Of a DNA stretch of 64,000 nucleotides, positions 43,266 to 52,559 are shown piece by piece. The stretch is from assembly GCA_964638155.1 (NCBI GenBank), contig CAZWYI010000007.1:10243-74242 (forward strand), written 5' to 3'. How positions within the stretch are numbered: the stretch's first letter is position 1; every line of letters begins with the position of its first letter. A program made the translations under genes and the position numbers. Below the pieces are notes generated by a model. That model made no database searches. It was not told where the DNA came from and saw nothing but the letters and a program-made list of their open reading frames with translations. The stretch comes from CAYZTD01 sp964638155. GTDB taxonomy: Archaea; Thermoplasmatota; E2; DHVEG-1.

Positions 43266-43541
43266 ATGTCTTTTAATATATTTGTATCAAAAACCTTTCA
43301 AAAAAAGTTTCACAAACTACCAAAAAATATTCAAAATAGAATAAGAAAAGATTTAAACAAACTCAAAAAAGACCCTTATAAATCAAGAGCTAGTTGTGAT
43401 ATTAAACAACTTAAAAATACAAATCCAAAAAAACATCGACTGAGATCAGGAGAATATAGAGTCATCTATATCATCCAGAAAAAAGAAGTAAAAATTATTG
43501 ATTTAATAAAAAGAGAAGTAGGTTACAGTAGATTAGAATAA
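43266..43541 (+). CDS. RelE/ParE-type toxin
   Basis: A 91-residue toxin with the RelE/YafQ/ParE fold: the start FNIFVSKTFQKKFHKLP, the central KKDPYKSRASCDIKQLK and the end HRLRSGEYRVIYII with DLIKREVGYSRLE. Conserved Arg/Lys and Tyr residues needed for mRNA cleavage are visible (RSGEYRVIY). The GTA/ATG spacing from the antitoxin (4 bases) suits co-translation. Endonuclease versus gyrase poison cannot be decided. Confidence 0.85.
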   Translation: MSFNIFVSKTFQKKFHKLPKNIQNRIRKDLNKLKKDPYKSRASCDIKQLKNTNPKKHRLRSGEYRVIYIIQKKEVKIIDLIKREVGYSRLE

Positions 43542-43618
43542 TTAATAACAAATTCTATAAATTTTGTTTTAGTTTATAACATAAGTATTTTATCATAAAA
43601 AACATCTAAAAACTTTTT

Positions 43619-46600
43619 ATGTTTCTCAATAGTAAATTTCAAAAACCATTACTTTATACTAGACCGTCCCTACAGGGGCGGGTAACAAAGCGGCTATGTG
43701 GGGGACTGCAGATCCTCATACGGGGGTTCAAATCCCTCCCCGCCCTCTTATTTTTACTTCTTTTCTTTATTGTAATTCTTACATCTATTACTTCTGAAGC
43801 TGATTTGATAATAAACGAAGTAATGTGTAATCCTGCAGAAAACGAGTATTATCATGAATGGCTTGAACTCTATAACCCAACAAATGAATCAATAAATATA
43901 TCTGGTTACACGATTACAGATAATAGATATAAAGATTTTATTGAACCAAATTTTGATTTTGGAAATAAATCATATGTTATACCATCAAAAAATTATGCAA
44001 TCTTAACAGATCATGGCACAGAGATATTTGATTATTATAATATATCAAATCAAACAATCTGTCTCTATGTCGATGATAAAAGCATAGGAAATGGTCTTGG
44101 AAATGCTGGAGATTTTTTAATTCTAAAAAATAGTACAAATAGCACTATAGATTATGTAGAGTGGATAAACAATTATTCAAATGTTCCAGGTAATCCAATA
44201 GAAAAGATTTCTGAAAACTATACTATTTCAAAAATAGAACCTAAAAAAACAAACAATTCAGAGATTGACTATTATGAAGGAATACCCACACCAGGAAAAG
44301 AAAATATTTTGTTAAGACGAGGAAAATCAAAAATATTGAATAACAAAACAGATTTTTTGATTTCTAAAGATGATGAAATTGAGTTGAATTTAAAGATTCA
44401 AAACCTTGGAGCTTTTAGAGACAATATAACAGTTAAAATAAAAGAAAACGAGCAATTTTTCAATATAAATATTTTAAAAGACAATATAATTTTAAATCCA
44501 AAAGAAAAAGGATTAATAACATTAAAAATTAGCCCTAATAGTATTTGTTATGAAGGACATATAAAAATCATAGCAGAATCTGAAAAAAAGCTTAATGCTT
44601 CAGATGAAAAAAAGTTCTATTTTGAAATAAATAATCCAGATTTATGGATTAAAAAAATTAAAGTTTATAATGAAGAAAAAATTGAGGTAAACTCAATAAA
44701 TCAAGGTGAAATAATAAGAATAAAAGCTTTTTTGAAAAATTTGGGAGTAAAAAACGCAACAAACATAGTTGTAAATTTTTATAAAGATGAAATAAAATCT
44801 GAAAAATTAATTGGCTCAAAATTCTATGATTCTATTTCTAAATATCAAAAATACCCCTCCATTTTATTTGATACAATATCTTTGAAACCTGGAATAAATA
44901 CTATCTTTGTTTATGTGGACAAAGAAGACAATATCGATGAAATAGACGAAAATAATAATTTTTTATCATTTGAAATAAAAATTGTTAAAACAAGTCCAGA
45001 TATTTATGAAGAAAATGTTTGTATTTCTGAGTTTTATTATTATTCTCATCCAACTCTTTATAATGAATATTTTAAGATTTATAACCCTAGCAATAAATCT
45101 TTAAATATTTCTGGTTGGTATGTAACAAATCAGCCTGAAAAAAACAAGTTTAGTCAAAATAAGCTTATTTTTCCTAAAAACACTACTATAAAACCGAAAA
45201 GTTATATATGTGTCACTGAAAAGGCAGATAGCTATTATTTTGAGACATTATGTTATGCTGATTTTGAATATAACTATGATACAGATAAAAACATTCCACA
45301 GATGGATACCACGGGAAAAATGTATTTTAGTAATTCAGGTGGAAAAATCTGTATAAAAAATAGTTATAATCATACAATTGATCTAGTTGTATATGAAAAT
45401 AAAACCTCTAACCTAAAAGAATGGAAAGGGCAGGCAATAAAAAATTTAGGAGAAGGTTTTATCTATAAAAGAAAATTTAACAAAACAGGTATAGTTGATA
45501 CAGATAAAAAAAGTGATTGGAAAGATAATAGATACTATAAAATTGGACAAACTGATTTAACAGAAAAAAAGTTTAATTTTAGTGGAAAAATACAAACTTT
45601 TGTCTCACCGGACAGTAGTTTCAAAACAATTATAGAATATTTAAAATCATCAAAAGAATCTATTTATTTAAACATCTATGAGATAACAAGTCCATATCTT
45701 TGTGACGAACTAATAAAACTTCTTATAAGAAATGTATCAGTAAATCTATTAATAGAAGGTAGTCCAGTCGGAGGAGTATCTAATCAAGAAAAGTTTTTAC
45801 TAAATAAATTGAAGACATACGGTGCAAAAATAAATATTTTAGTTTCACAAAAAGAAAACAAAATCTATAAAAGATATAGATTCAACCATGCAAAATATCT
45901 AATAATTGATAACAAAACAGTAATCATAAAAAGCTGCAACTGGGCAAATACCGGTATTCCAAAAGATAGCTCTTATGGAAACAGAGAATGGGGAATTATT
46001 ATAGAAAATAAAACTATTGCAAAATATTACTATGAAATATTTTTTTATGATTCAAATATAAATTTTCCAGATGTATTATCTTTTGAAGAAATTAATTGGT
46101 TTATTCCATATGATTACTATATAGAAGATTACTACTGTAGAGGTATTTATGAACAAAATTTTGAGTCACAAGTTTTTTTTGAAAACTGTTCTATAAAACC
46201 AGTATTTAGTCCAGATATAAGTTTAAGTACTATAGCTACTTTATTAAAATCTGCACAAAAATCAATCTATATAGAGCAATTATATATCTATAAAAATTGG
46301 GATGAAAAAAATAATCCATTGTTAGAGTTATTAGTTAAAAAAGCAAAAAATGGCGTTGATGTAAGAATTATAATGAACTATAATCCTTTTTACAAAAATA
46401 CAAATGAAAAACTAAATCAAACAAAGAATTTTTTAGAAGAAAATAACATAAAAGTTAAGTTAATTTATACAAACTGGAGTGTTTTTATTAATATTCATAA
46501 CAAGGGAGTTATTGTTGATAATAAATCAGTTTTAATTTCTAGTATAAATTGGAATGAAAATAGTTTTATGAATAATAGAGAAGCAGGAGTAATAGTTTAT

Positions 46601-46789
46601 AATGAAAATATTAGTAAATATTATTCTACTGTGTTTTTTTATGATTGGAAATTAAATATGCCAAAAATGTCCAAACCTATAGACGAAGTAATCGAAAAAA
46701 CAAATGAAAACACTATTTATATAGTTGTTATATTCTCAATGACTTTTGCATTAATTGCACAAGATTGGAGAAAAAGAAAATGGATGTAA
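43619..46789 (+). CDS. Surface protein with lamin-tail and phospholipase D domains; start uncertain because tRNA-Cys overlaps
   Basis: The frame is 1056 codons from ATG 43619, but its first 42 codons run through a tRNA-Cys promoter and gene. The convincing protein begins at a signal peptide (LLFLLLFFIVILTSITSEA) right after the tRNA. Domains are lamin-tail (ADLIINEVMCNPAENEYYHEW, about 65-150), CARDB-like (about 350-450), a second lamin-tail (about 475-590), then two phospholipase D repeats with HAKYLIIDNKTV and HNKGVIVDNKSV (HxK then D), and a C-terminal membrane helix (IYIVVIFSMTFALIAQ) with a basic tail. It would be an outside-facing nuclease or lipase. No ATG, GTG or TTG follows the tRNA in frame before the mature part. 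Confidence 0.78.
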   Translation: MFLNSKFQKPLLYTRPSLQGRVTKRLCGGLQILIRGFKSLPALLFLLLFFIVILTSITSEADLIINEVMCNPAENEYYHEWLELYNPTNESINISGYTITDNRYKDFIEPNFDFGNKSYVIPSKNYAILTDHGTEIFDYYNISNQTICLYVDDKSIGNGLGNAGDFLILKNSTNSTIDYVEWINNYSNVPGNPIEKISENYTISKIEPKKTNNSEIDYYEGIPTPGKENILLRRGKSKILNNKTDFLISKDDEIELNLKIQNLGAFRDNITVKIKENEQFFNINILKDNIILNPKEKGLITLKISPNSICYEGHIKIIAESEKKLNASDEKKFYFEINNPDLWIKKIKVYNEEKIEVNSINQGEIIRIKAFLKNLGVKNATNIVVNFYKDEIKSEKLIGSKFYDSISKYQKYPSILFDTISLKPGINTIFVYVDKEDNIDEIDENNNFLSFEIKIVKTSPDIYEENVCISEFYYYSHPTLYNEYFKIYNPSNKSLNISGWYVTNQPEKNKFSQNKLIFPKNTTIKPKSYICVTEKADSYYFETLCYADFEYNYDTDKNIPQMDTTGKMYFSNSGGKICIKNSYNHTIDLVVYENKTSNLKEWKGQAIKNLGEGFIYKRKFNKTGIVDTDKKSDWKDNRYYKIGQTDLTEKKFNFSGKIQTFVSPDSSFKTIIEYLKSSKESIYLNIYEITSPYLCDELIKLLIRNVSVNLLIEGSPVGGVSNQEKFLLNKLKTYGAKINILVSQKENKIYKRYRFNHAKYLIIDNKTVIIKSCNWANTGIPKDSSYGNREWGIIIENKTIAKYYYEIFFYDSNINFPDVLSFEEINWFIPYDYYIEDYYCRGIYEQNFESQVFFENCSIKPVFSPDISLSTIATLLKSAQKSIYIEQLYIYKNWDEKNNPLLELLVKKAKNGVDVRIIMNYNPFYKNTNEKLNQTKNFLEENNIKVKLIYTNWSVFINIHNKGVIVDNKSVLISSINWNENSFMNNREAGVIVYNENISKYYSTVFFYDWKLNMPKMSKPIDEVIEKTNENTIYIVVIFSMTFALIAQDWRKRKWM
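43651..43660 (+). promoter_or_regulatory. TATA box of tRNA-Cys
   Basis: ACTTTATACT at 43651-43660 centres about 20-25 bases before the tRNA 5' end at 43676, the normal archaeal spacing. It lies inside the ORF assigned to the phospholipase D protein. Confidence 0.55.
43676..43746 (+). tRNA. tRNA-Cys (GCA)
   Basis: A 71-base cloverleaf. The acceptor stem GGGCGGG pairs with CCCGCCC and ends with U73, the discriminator usual for tRNA-Cys. The anticodon loop CTGCAGA gives GCA inside stem GGGGA/TCCTC (one G-U). The T arm is GGGGG-TTCAAAT-CCCTC. CCA is not encoded. No intron is seen. It overlaps the 5' end of the neighbouring ORF. Confidence 0.95.
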
Positions 46790-47757
46790 ATATATTACCG
46801 CAGCATTGGTCAGCAATACTATGCATATTAATTATGGTCGGAGCGCTAGTCTTTGCTTACTATAAAAAAATTATGATGGTTTATGCTTTGATTATTTCAA
46901 ATGTTATTATTTTTGTTATAACAATGATCTTTCAATATCAGATAATATATGGGTTTTCTGCTAATCTGCCATACGCAGGTCTTAGTTTTAGATCGATTTA
47001 TTTATCAACAGAATATTCTCCACAAATCTATACCCTTTTTACTTCTATGTTTATACATGGAGGATTTGCTCATATATTTGGAAATATGCTTGTATTATTC
47101 TTTATAGGTAATGCTCTCGAAGATAGGATTGGTAGTAAAAAATTTATTATCATATATCTTTTATCTGGATTAGTTGGTGCATTAGCTCATTCTTTAACAG
47201 AACTTGACTCTGTTATTCCACTATTGGGAGCATCAGGTGCCATCTTTGGAATTATGGGGGCTCTTGCTTTTGCTTATCCCCGGGACGAGATAGTGATGCC
47301 TATACCACTTGGAATAATAATGGTTTTAAGAAGAATTAAAGTAATTTATGCTGTTTTACTCTTTGCAGCATTAGAGACATTTATTGTTTTTATAGGGGTA
47401 AACGATCAAACCGCGCACTTTGCTCACTTAGGAGGTTTAATTGGTGGTTTTATATTAGCAGCTATTTTTTTAAGAGGGAGAAAAACCCATACTAAAAAAG
47501 GTGAAACCATTTATTATGATTCATTCCAATCACAAAGACCAAGAAATGTTAATTACTCACAGCTTAGAAAACTAGCAGACACGGAAGAATTAAAAGATAT
47601 GCTAAAAAAAATTGAAACAGAAACAGTTCCACAGGTTCAAGACATATGGCTTGAGCATTTTCTTGAAAAAGCACATTGTCCAAAATGTAAATCAAATCTT
47701 AATCATTTTAATGGTAAGATTTGGTGTGAAAAATGTGGTTTTAAATCAACTTACTAA
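46780..47757 (+). CDS. Rhomboid intramembrane serine protease with C-terminal zinc ribbon
   Basis: A 325-residue membrane protease with six or seven helices. MFIHGGFAHIFGNMLVLFF contains the HxxxN-type oxyanion motif, LLGASGAIFGIMGAL the catalytic GASG Ser, and HFAHLGGLIGGFI the catalytic His. The soluble tail (about 245-325) ends with a zinc ribbon (CPKCKSNLNHFNGKIWCEKCGF). ATG 46780 overlaps the end of the phospholipase D gene, so they are probably co-translated. The zinc ribbon is an addition to the basic family and may bind a partner. Confidence 0.92.
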   Translation: MDVNILPQHWSAILCILIMVGALVFAYYKKIMMVYALIISNVIIFVITMIFQYQIIYGFSANLPYAGLSFRSIYLSTEYSPQIYTLFTSMFIHGGFAHIFGNMLVLFFIGNALEDRIGSKKFIIIYLLSGLVGALAHSLTELDSVIPLLGASGAIFGIMGALAFAYPRDEIVMPIPLGIIMVLRRIKVIYAVLLFAALETFIVFIGVNDQTAHFAHLGGLIGGFILAAIFLRGRKTHTKKGETIYYDSFQSQRPRNVNYSQLRKLADTEELKDMLKKIETETVPQVQDIWLEHFLEKAHCPKCKSNLNHFNGKIWCEKCGFKSTY

Positions 47758-47761
47758 TTTT

Positions 47762-48739
47762 CTATAAAGAAAAAGAAAAAACTAGTCCTTTTAATTCTCC
47801 ATATAACAATAGGCTTGTAACAAGATATCCCCCTATTGCACCACCACATAAAAGAGGAAGGCCTGCTTGTGGTTTTCCGCGCATTACAAATATCATAAGA
47901 ATTGAAAAACCAATAAGTGTTCCAATTATAACTCCAATTGATAACGGTAGACTATTTGGGATATTATTATAGATTGATGCAACAAGAATCCCCGGCATTA
48001 CAATATCACCAAGTCCCATAAAAAAAGCATCTCTTTCTTCTTTATCTTCAAGTTTTTTCTTTAAACTCTTTGTTTCTTTTATAAGTGAATAATTTTTAAT
48101 CTTTGGAACAACTAACAATACTGGTAGTTTTAAATCCATCACAGTATCAGCAAGATCTATCATATGTTTTGTTTTATAGACCGATATTGCATCATAGACT
48201 GCTAATCCTATTAAAAGTATTATCACAAGAAGTATACTTAGAGACATACCAAATATTGCAATTGCTCCTGCACCAATTAGTATACCTGTAATATCTATAA
48301 CATACCACTCAGGGTATTTATAAAGAATAAAAACAAGCATGATAGCAAGTATTATTGCAAGAATAACAGGTATTGTAATAATAATATTTGATTCTTCAGA
48401 AACAGGTATTAAAAAACCATATGATATAGGTTTTATTAACGATAAAAGAGGATATATTACATAGGCTGCTGTATAGCCTATCGCACCAAGTATAAAAAAT
48501 TGAATTACTTTTTTCTTCCAAAACTTAGCTATTATAAGAATTATAATGGTAAAGACAAATAGTATCGTAAAAATATAAAGTATGTTTAATGGATTGTTTA
48601 TATCTTCAAAGGCGGGTTCTACACCTGCTTGGATGAAAGGCTTTGTAACAAGTAAAGCTAGGCCATGGATAAGAATAAAAAAGCAACCCATAATGGCAAC
48701 AGGTAATAGTTCATTTTTATCTTTTTTATTGTTTGACAT
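47762..48739 (-). CDS. Presenilin/signal-peptide-peptidase-type intramembrane aspartyl protease
   Basis: A 325-residue membrane protein with about nine helices. The catalytic Asp motifs of the PSH family are both seen: YDAISVYKTKHM (YD) and FMGLGDIVMPG (GLGD), followed by the substrate motif QAGLPLLCGGAI (PAL-like). It would cut membrane helices after earlier shedding. It ends tail to tail with the rhomboid gene (4 bases), so two intramembrane proteases of different mechanism are neighbours here. Confidence 0.9.
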   Translation of the reverse strand: MSNNKKDKNELLPVAIMGCFFILIHGLALLVTKPFIQAGVEPAFEDINNPLNILYIFTILFVFTIIILIIAKFWKKKVIQFFILGAIGYTAAYVIYPLLSLIKPISYGFLIPVSEESNIIITIPVILAIILAIMLVFILYKYPEWYVIDITGILIGAGAIAIFGMSLSILLVIILLIGLAVYDAISVYKTKHMIDLADTVMDLKLPVLLVVPKIKNYSLIKETKSLKKKLEDKEERDAFFMGLGDIVMPGILVASIYNNIPNSLPLSIGVIIGTLIGFSILMIFVMRGKPQAGLPLLCGGAIGGYLVTSLLLYGELKGLVFSFSL

Positions 48740-48782
48740 TAGACTTTAGAAATAATGTTTACATATTTAACTATTCTAATTT

Positions 48783-49745
48783 TTATATGATTTTTATACC
48801 AGAAAAAATGTAAACTATAAAAACAGCGTAAATAAATATCATAAAAACTCCTTCTATTCTTGATATCTTATTTTTTGTATAAATTATTGGAATCATTGCA
48901 AATGTTACGATTACTAAAATCAAAATTGAATCTAGTGATTTAAACGCATATAGTGGAATAAAAAGAGCTGCAAAACCAAGTATTAAAAGAATATTAAAAA
49001 CATTTGATCCAAGTACATTTCCAACAGCTACATCTGACTCACTTTTGTATGAAGCCATTGCTGAAACTACTAGTTCAGGAAGAGAGGTTCCAATTGCAAC
49101 AATTGATGCAGCAATTACAAATTGTGGTATTCTTAAAATATTAGCAATCGTTACAGATGATTCAATCAATAAATAAGCTCCTGCTACAACACCTAATATT
49201 CCAATACTTATCAATAAAATATCTTTTTTTGTAGAATCATCTTTGTATCTATCAACTTTTATTCTTTCTTTTTTTGCACATCTAATAAAAAACCAAATAA
49301 ATACAACAAATAAAACAAGAAACAATATTCCTCCAAAAATTCTGTAGTCATCAAGTAGGCTCAAAAAAGAGGCGGTAAATAAAACAAGTGTTGCAGCTGC
49401 TACTATTGGCATTTCTCTTTTAATTATACCTTTGTTAATATCAATTGGTTTTATTATCGCACTTATTCCAAGAACCAAAAAAAGATTTGCAATGCAGGAC
49501 CCTACAATATTTCCAAGTGAGATATCTGATTCCCCTTTTGCAGCAGCACCAACAGATATTGCAAATTCAGGTGAAGATGTACCAAACCCTACAAGTATTA
49601 CAGAAATAATTAATGCTGATATCCCTAGCTTGGCAGCAGTTTTTACTGTCCCATCTACTAGCATATCTGATCCTTTGTATAGAAATAGTATACCAAGTAT
49701 AAATGCTGGAACAGCAAGTATTTCATAACCTGGAGGTAACATCAA
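48783..49745 (-). CDS. Calcium/sodium (cation) antiporter, CaxA/YrbG type
   Basis: A 320-residue protein with ten helices in two inverted repeats. Each carries the alpha-repeat motif: GFGTSSPEFAISV with GNIVGSCIANLFLVLG, and AIGTSLPELVVSA with GNVLGSNVFNILLILG, the acidic residue being the Glu in SPE/PEL. It exchanges Ca2+ (or other cations) for Na+ or H+. It is on the same strand as the presenilin-type gene with a 43-base gap; a link is not obvious. Confidence 0.93.
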   Translation of the reverse strand: MMLPPGYEILAVPAFILGILFLYKGSDMLVDGTVKTAAKLGISALIISVILVGFGTSSPEFAISVGAAAKGESDISLGNIVGSCIANLFLVLGISAIIKPIDINKGIIKREMPIVAAATLVLFTASFLSLLDDYRIFGGILFLVLFVVFIWFFIRCAKKERIKVDRYKDDSTKKDILLISIGILGVVAGAYLLIESSVTIANILRIPQFVIAASIVAIGTSLPELVVSAMASYKSESDVAVGNVLGSNVFNILLILGFAALFIPLYAFKSLDSILILVIVTFAMIPIIYTKNKISRIEGVFMIFIYAVFIVYIFSGIKII

Positions 49746-49831
49746 GAGGCGTAATTAGGATGCTTACTTAAATAGTCTAGTAAAAACAAAAGTATTTGAA
49801 TTAAAACTAATTCAACTTTCTTGATTTAATA

Positions 49832-50641
49832 ATGGAAAAAGGTAGTTTAACATTTATTGGCCTAGGTTTATTCGACGAAAAAGATATATCAATTAAAGGA
49901 CTTGAAGAAATCAAAAAATCTGATAAAATATTTGCAGAGTTTTACACAGCAAAATTAATGGGTACAACTATTGAAAAACTTGAAAAAACCTATGGAAAAA
50001 AAATAACAGTTCTTAATAGAGAAAAAACAGAGAACGGAAGTTTAATACTAGATTCAGCTAAAAAACAAAAAACAGCTTTTATAGTTGCAGGGGACTCAAT
50101 GACTGCAACAACCCATGTTGATTTAAGGATAAGAGCAACAAAAAAAAAAATTAAAACAAAAGTGATACACGGTGCAAGTATTATCACCGCAGTATCAGGT
50201 CTTTTAGGCCTTCAAAACTATAAATTTGGAAGAACAACTACTTTATGTTACCCAGAGAAAAACTATTTTCCAACAAGCCCATATAATGTAATACAAAAAA
50301 ACAAGATAGATGGATTACACACACTTGTTTTATTAGACATCCAGGAAGATAAAAAAAGATATATGACTGCAAATGAAGGATTAAAACTTTTGCTTGAAAT
50401 GGAAAAAAAACATAAAAATAAATTAATTACAAAAGACTCAATAGCATGTGTTGTAGCAAGAGCAGGTTCAAATAAGGTTACAATAAAATCCGATACAATA
50501 AAAAATTTAATAGAATTAGATTTTGGAAAACCAATGCATACAATAGTAATTCCAGGAGATCTTCATTTCATGGAGATAGAATCTCTAAAAATACTTGCAC
50601 AACTACCTGCACAACAGATAGGAAAATTACAAAAACTATAA
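49832..50641 (+). CDS. dphB: Diphthine synthase
   Basis: Methylates the modified histidine of elongation factor 2 on the way to diphthamide. The 269-residue SAM-dependent enzyme has TFIGLGLFDEKDISIKGLE, DKIFAEFYTAKL, and IVAGDSMTATTHVDLRIRA as the tetrapyrrole-methylase fold motifs. ARAGSNKVTIKS near residue 215 and FGKPMHTIVIPGDLHFMEIE near the end are also family-typical. It is followed 38 bases later by the HerA-type gene. Full length, with no odd features. Confidence 0.95.
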   Translation: MEKGSLTFIGLGLFDEKDISIKGLEEIKKSDKIFAEFYTAKLMGTTIEKLEKTYGKKITVLNREKTENGSLILDSAKKQKTAFIVAGDSMTATTHVDLRIRATKKKIKTKVIHGASIITAVSGLLGLQNYKFGRTTTLCYPEKNYFPTSPYNVIQKNKIDGLHTLVLLDIQEDKKRYMTANEGLKLLLEMEKKHKNKLITKDSIACVVARAGSNKVTIKSDTIKNLIELDFGKPMHTIVIPGDLHFMEIESLKILAQLPAQQIGKLQKL

Positions 50642-50679
50642 AGTATATAGCACTTATTAATAAATAAAAAAAGGGGATT

Positions 50680-52545
50680 ATGTTGATGCAGCAAAAAGAA
50701 GGAATAGTCGGATATATATACGGAGATGTTGGTTCAACTGATTTTAATTTTGCAGTGAACGGACAAAATATTAGAAAATTTGATTACATTTATGCACCTC
50801 ATAAAGAAGGAAACATGCTCGCGCAAGTCTTAGATATTAGACAGCATTCTGATCTAAAATTTGATGATGCAACCTCAATTATGAAAGGTGAAGAAGTGCC
50901 AAATTTTAAATCAAAAGTATCAGCTTATGCTGATGTCATAGGATACCGTGATAAAAAAGGACTACTTCAAGCGCCTCGTACACCTTTTAATGCTGGATCT
51001 GCAATTAAGCTTGCTGATGAAAAACTTATAAGGCAAGTTCTAGGCTTATCTGCTTCAAAAGAAAATGGAGCATATATAGGCTTATTAAAAGGACATGACC
51101 TACCAGTCTATCTTAATATTGATTCCCTTGTGCAAAAACATATTTGTATCCTTGCGAAAACAGGCGGTGGAAAGAGCTATGCCTGCGGGGTATTAATTGA
51201 AGAACTTCTAAAGAAAAAAATACCAATGGTTATTATAGATACCCATGGAGAATATCATTCTTTAACAAAGACCAATAAAAGCCGTAAAGACAAAAAACAT
51301 ATGGAGAGATTTGGTGTTAAAAAAAATAGTTATGAAAGCCAAATAAATGAATTTTCTCCAATTGGATCAAAAGGAAATATCAAGCATTTAAGACTAAACG
51401 GCTGTAACCTTGAAGCAAGAGAAATTATTGATCTATTATCAGCAAAGCTATCTGGTCCGCAAATTGGTGTATTATACCAAGCTATAAAAGAAGTAAAGGA
51501 ATATAAATCTGTATATAATATTAGAGATATTATTGATTCTGTAAACCGGTCAAAAAGTAACGCCCGTTGGAATGTTATTGCCTCCCTTGAATCACTTGAT
51601 TCAATAGGTGTATTCTCTGAAAATGGAACGTCCTCTGAAGAAATAGTGAAAAAAGGCAAATGTACAACTCTTAATATGAAAGGTGTCGCACCAGATATAC
51701 AAGATGTAGTTGTAGCACGTCTTACAAAAGAACTTTTTGATGCAAGAAAAGCAGGAAAAGTACCACCATTTTTGCTTGTAGTTGAAGAGGCACATAACTA
51801 TTGTCCTGAAAAAGGCGTAGGTAAATCTGTTTCATCAAATATTCTTAGAACAATTGCATCTGAAGGTCGTAAGTTTGGTATGGGTTTATGTGTGGTAAGT
51901 CAAAGGCCTGCAAAGGTTGATAAAAATGTTGTCTCCCAGTGTAACACAAATATTATTTTAAAGGTTACAAATCCTAATGATTTAAAGGCTATAATTCAAT
52001 CTGTCGAAGGACTTACTAGTAAAACAACTGATGAAATCCAAAGACTACCTATTGGTATAGCACTTATCTCTGGTGCAGGGCTTCAACAACCTGTTATGAC
52101 TGAGGTTCGTACTAGAGAAACTCAGCATGGTGGAGCATCTGTGACAATATCAAAGAGTGGAAAAACAAAAGAACCAAGGATTCCAAAAACACAAACTCCT
52201 AAACCATCTCCAAGTATAAAACCTGAAATAGAAAAACCAATTCCACAGCCTAAACCAGCCCCTAAAAAAGATAATACCACAGAAAAAGCAAAAAATGTAT
52301 CAAGGGTTGCAAACAGACTTGGATGGGTTGATGAAGATAATCCAGATGAAGCAATAAAAATTCTTACAAAAGAAGCAGAAAAAATGAATGAAAACGTGTT
52401 TAAATACCTTGAATCCCTTGCAAAACTTGGTAGAAACTTTTGCACTGTTGATAACCCTAAATGTATGAAATGTCCTATGAGCTCTGGCTGTAAATATAGA
52501 AAAGAAATGGGAACTAATAAAAAGAAAGGTTTTTTTAAAAGATAA
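50680..52545 (+). CDS. HerA-like ATPase with an endonuclease III-type Fe-S end
   Basis: A 621-residue protein. The N-terminal HAS-barrel (VGYIYGDVGSTDFNF) and RecA-like ATPase (LAKTGGGKSYACGVLIEELL near 160; DTHGEYHSL; LLVVEEAHNYCPEKG) match HerA, a hexameric pump that works with NurA in DNA end resection. A Pro-rich linker (about 495-530) leads to residues 537-610, which read like the last part of endonuclease III: VSRVANRLGWVD, LGRNFC, then C588-x6-C595-x2-C598-x5-C604. The helix-hairpin-helix lysine and the catalytic Asp of EndoIII are absent. No nurA is adjacent. Confidence 0.85.
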   Translation: MLMQQKEGIVGYIYGDVGSTDFNFAVNGQNIRKFDYIYAPHKEGNMLAQVLDIRQHSDLKFDDATSIMKGEEVPNFKSKVSAYADVIGYRDKKGLLQAPRTPFNAGSAIKLADEKLIRQVLGLSASKENGAYIGLLKGHDLPVYLNIDSLVQKHICILAKTGGGKSYACGVLIEELLKKKIPMVIIDTHGEYHSLTKTNKSRKDKKHMERFGVKKNSYESQINEFSPIGSKGNIKHLRLNGCNLEAREIIDLLSAKLSGPQIGVLYQAIKEVKEYKSVYNIRDIIDSVNRSKSNARWNVIASLESLDSIGVFSENGTSSEEIVKKGKCTTLNMKGVAPDIQDVVVARLTKELFDARKAGKVPPFLLVVEEAHNYCPEKGVGKSVSSNILRTIASEGRKFGMGLCVVSQRPAKVDKNVVSQCNTNIILKVTNPNDLKAIIQSVEGLTSKTTDEIQRLPIGIALISGAGLQQPVMTEVRTRETQHGGASVTISKSGKTKEPRIPKTQTPKPSPSIKPEIEKPIPQPKPAPKKDNTTEKAKNVSRVANRLGWVDEDNPDEAIKILTKEAEKMNENVFKYLESLAKLGRNFCTVDNPKCMKCPMSSGCKYRKEMGTNKKKGFFKR

Positions 52546-52559
52546 GAACAGGTATTGAT

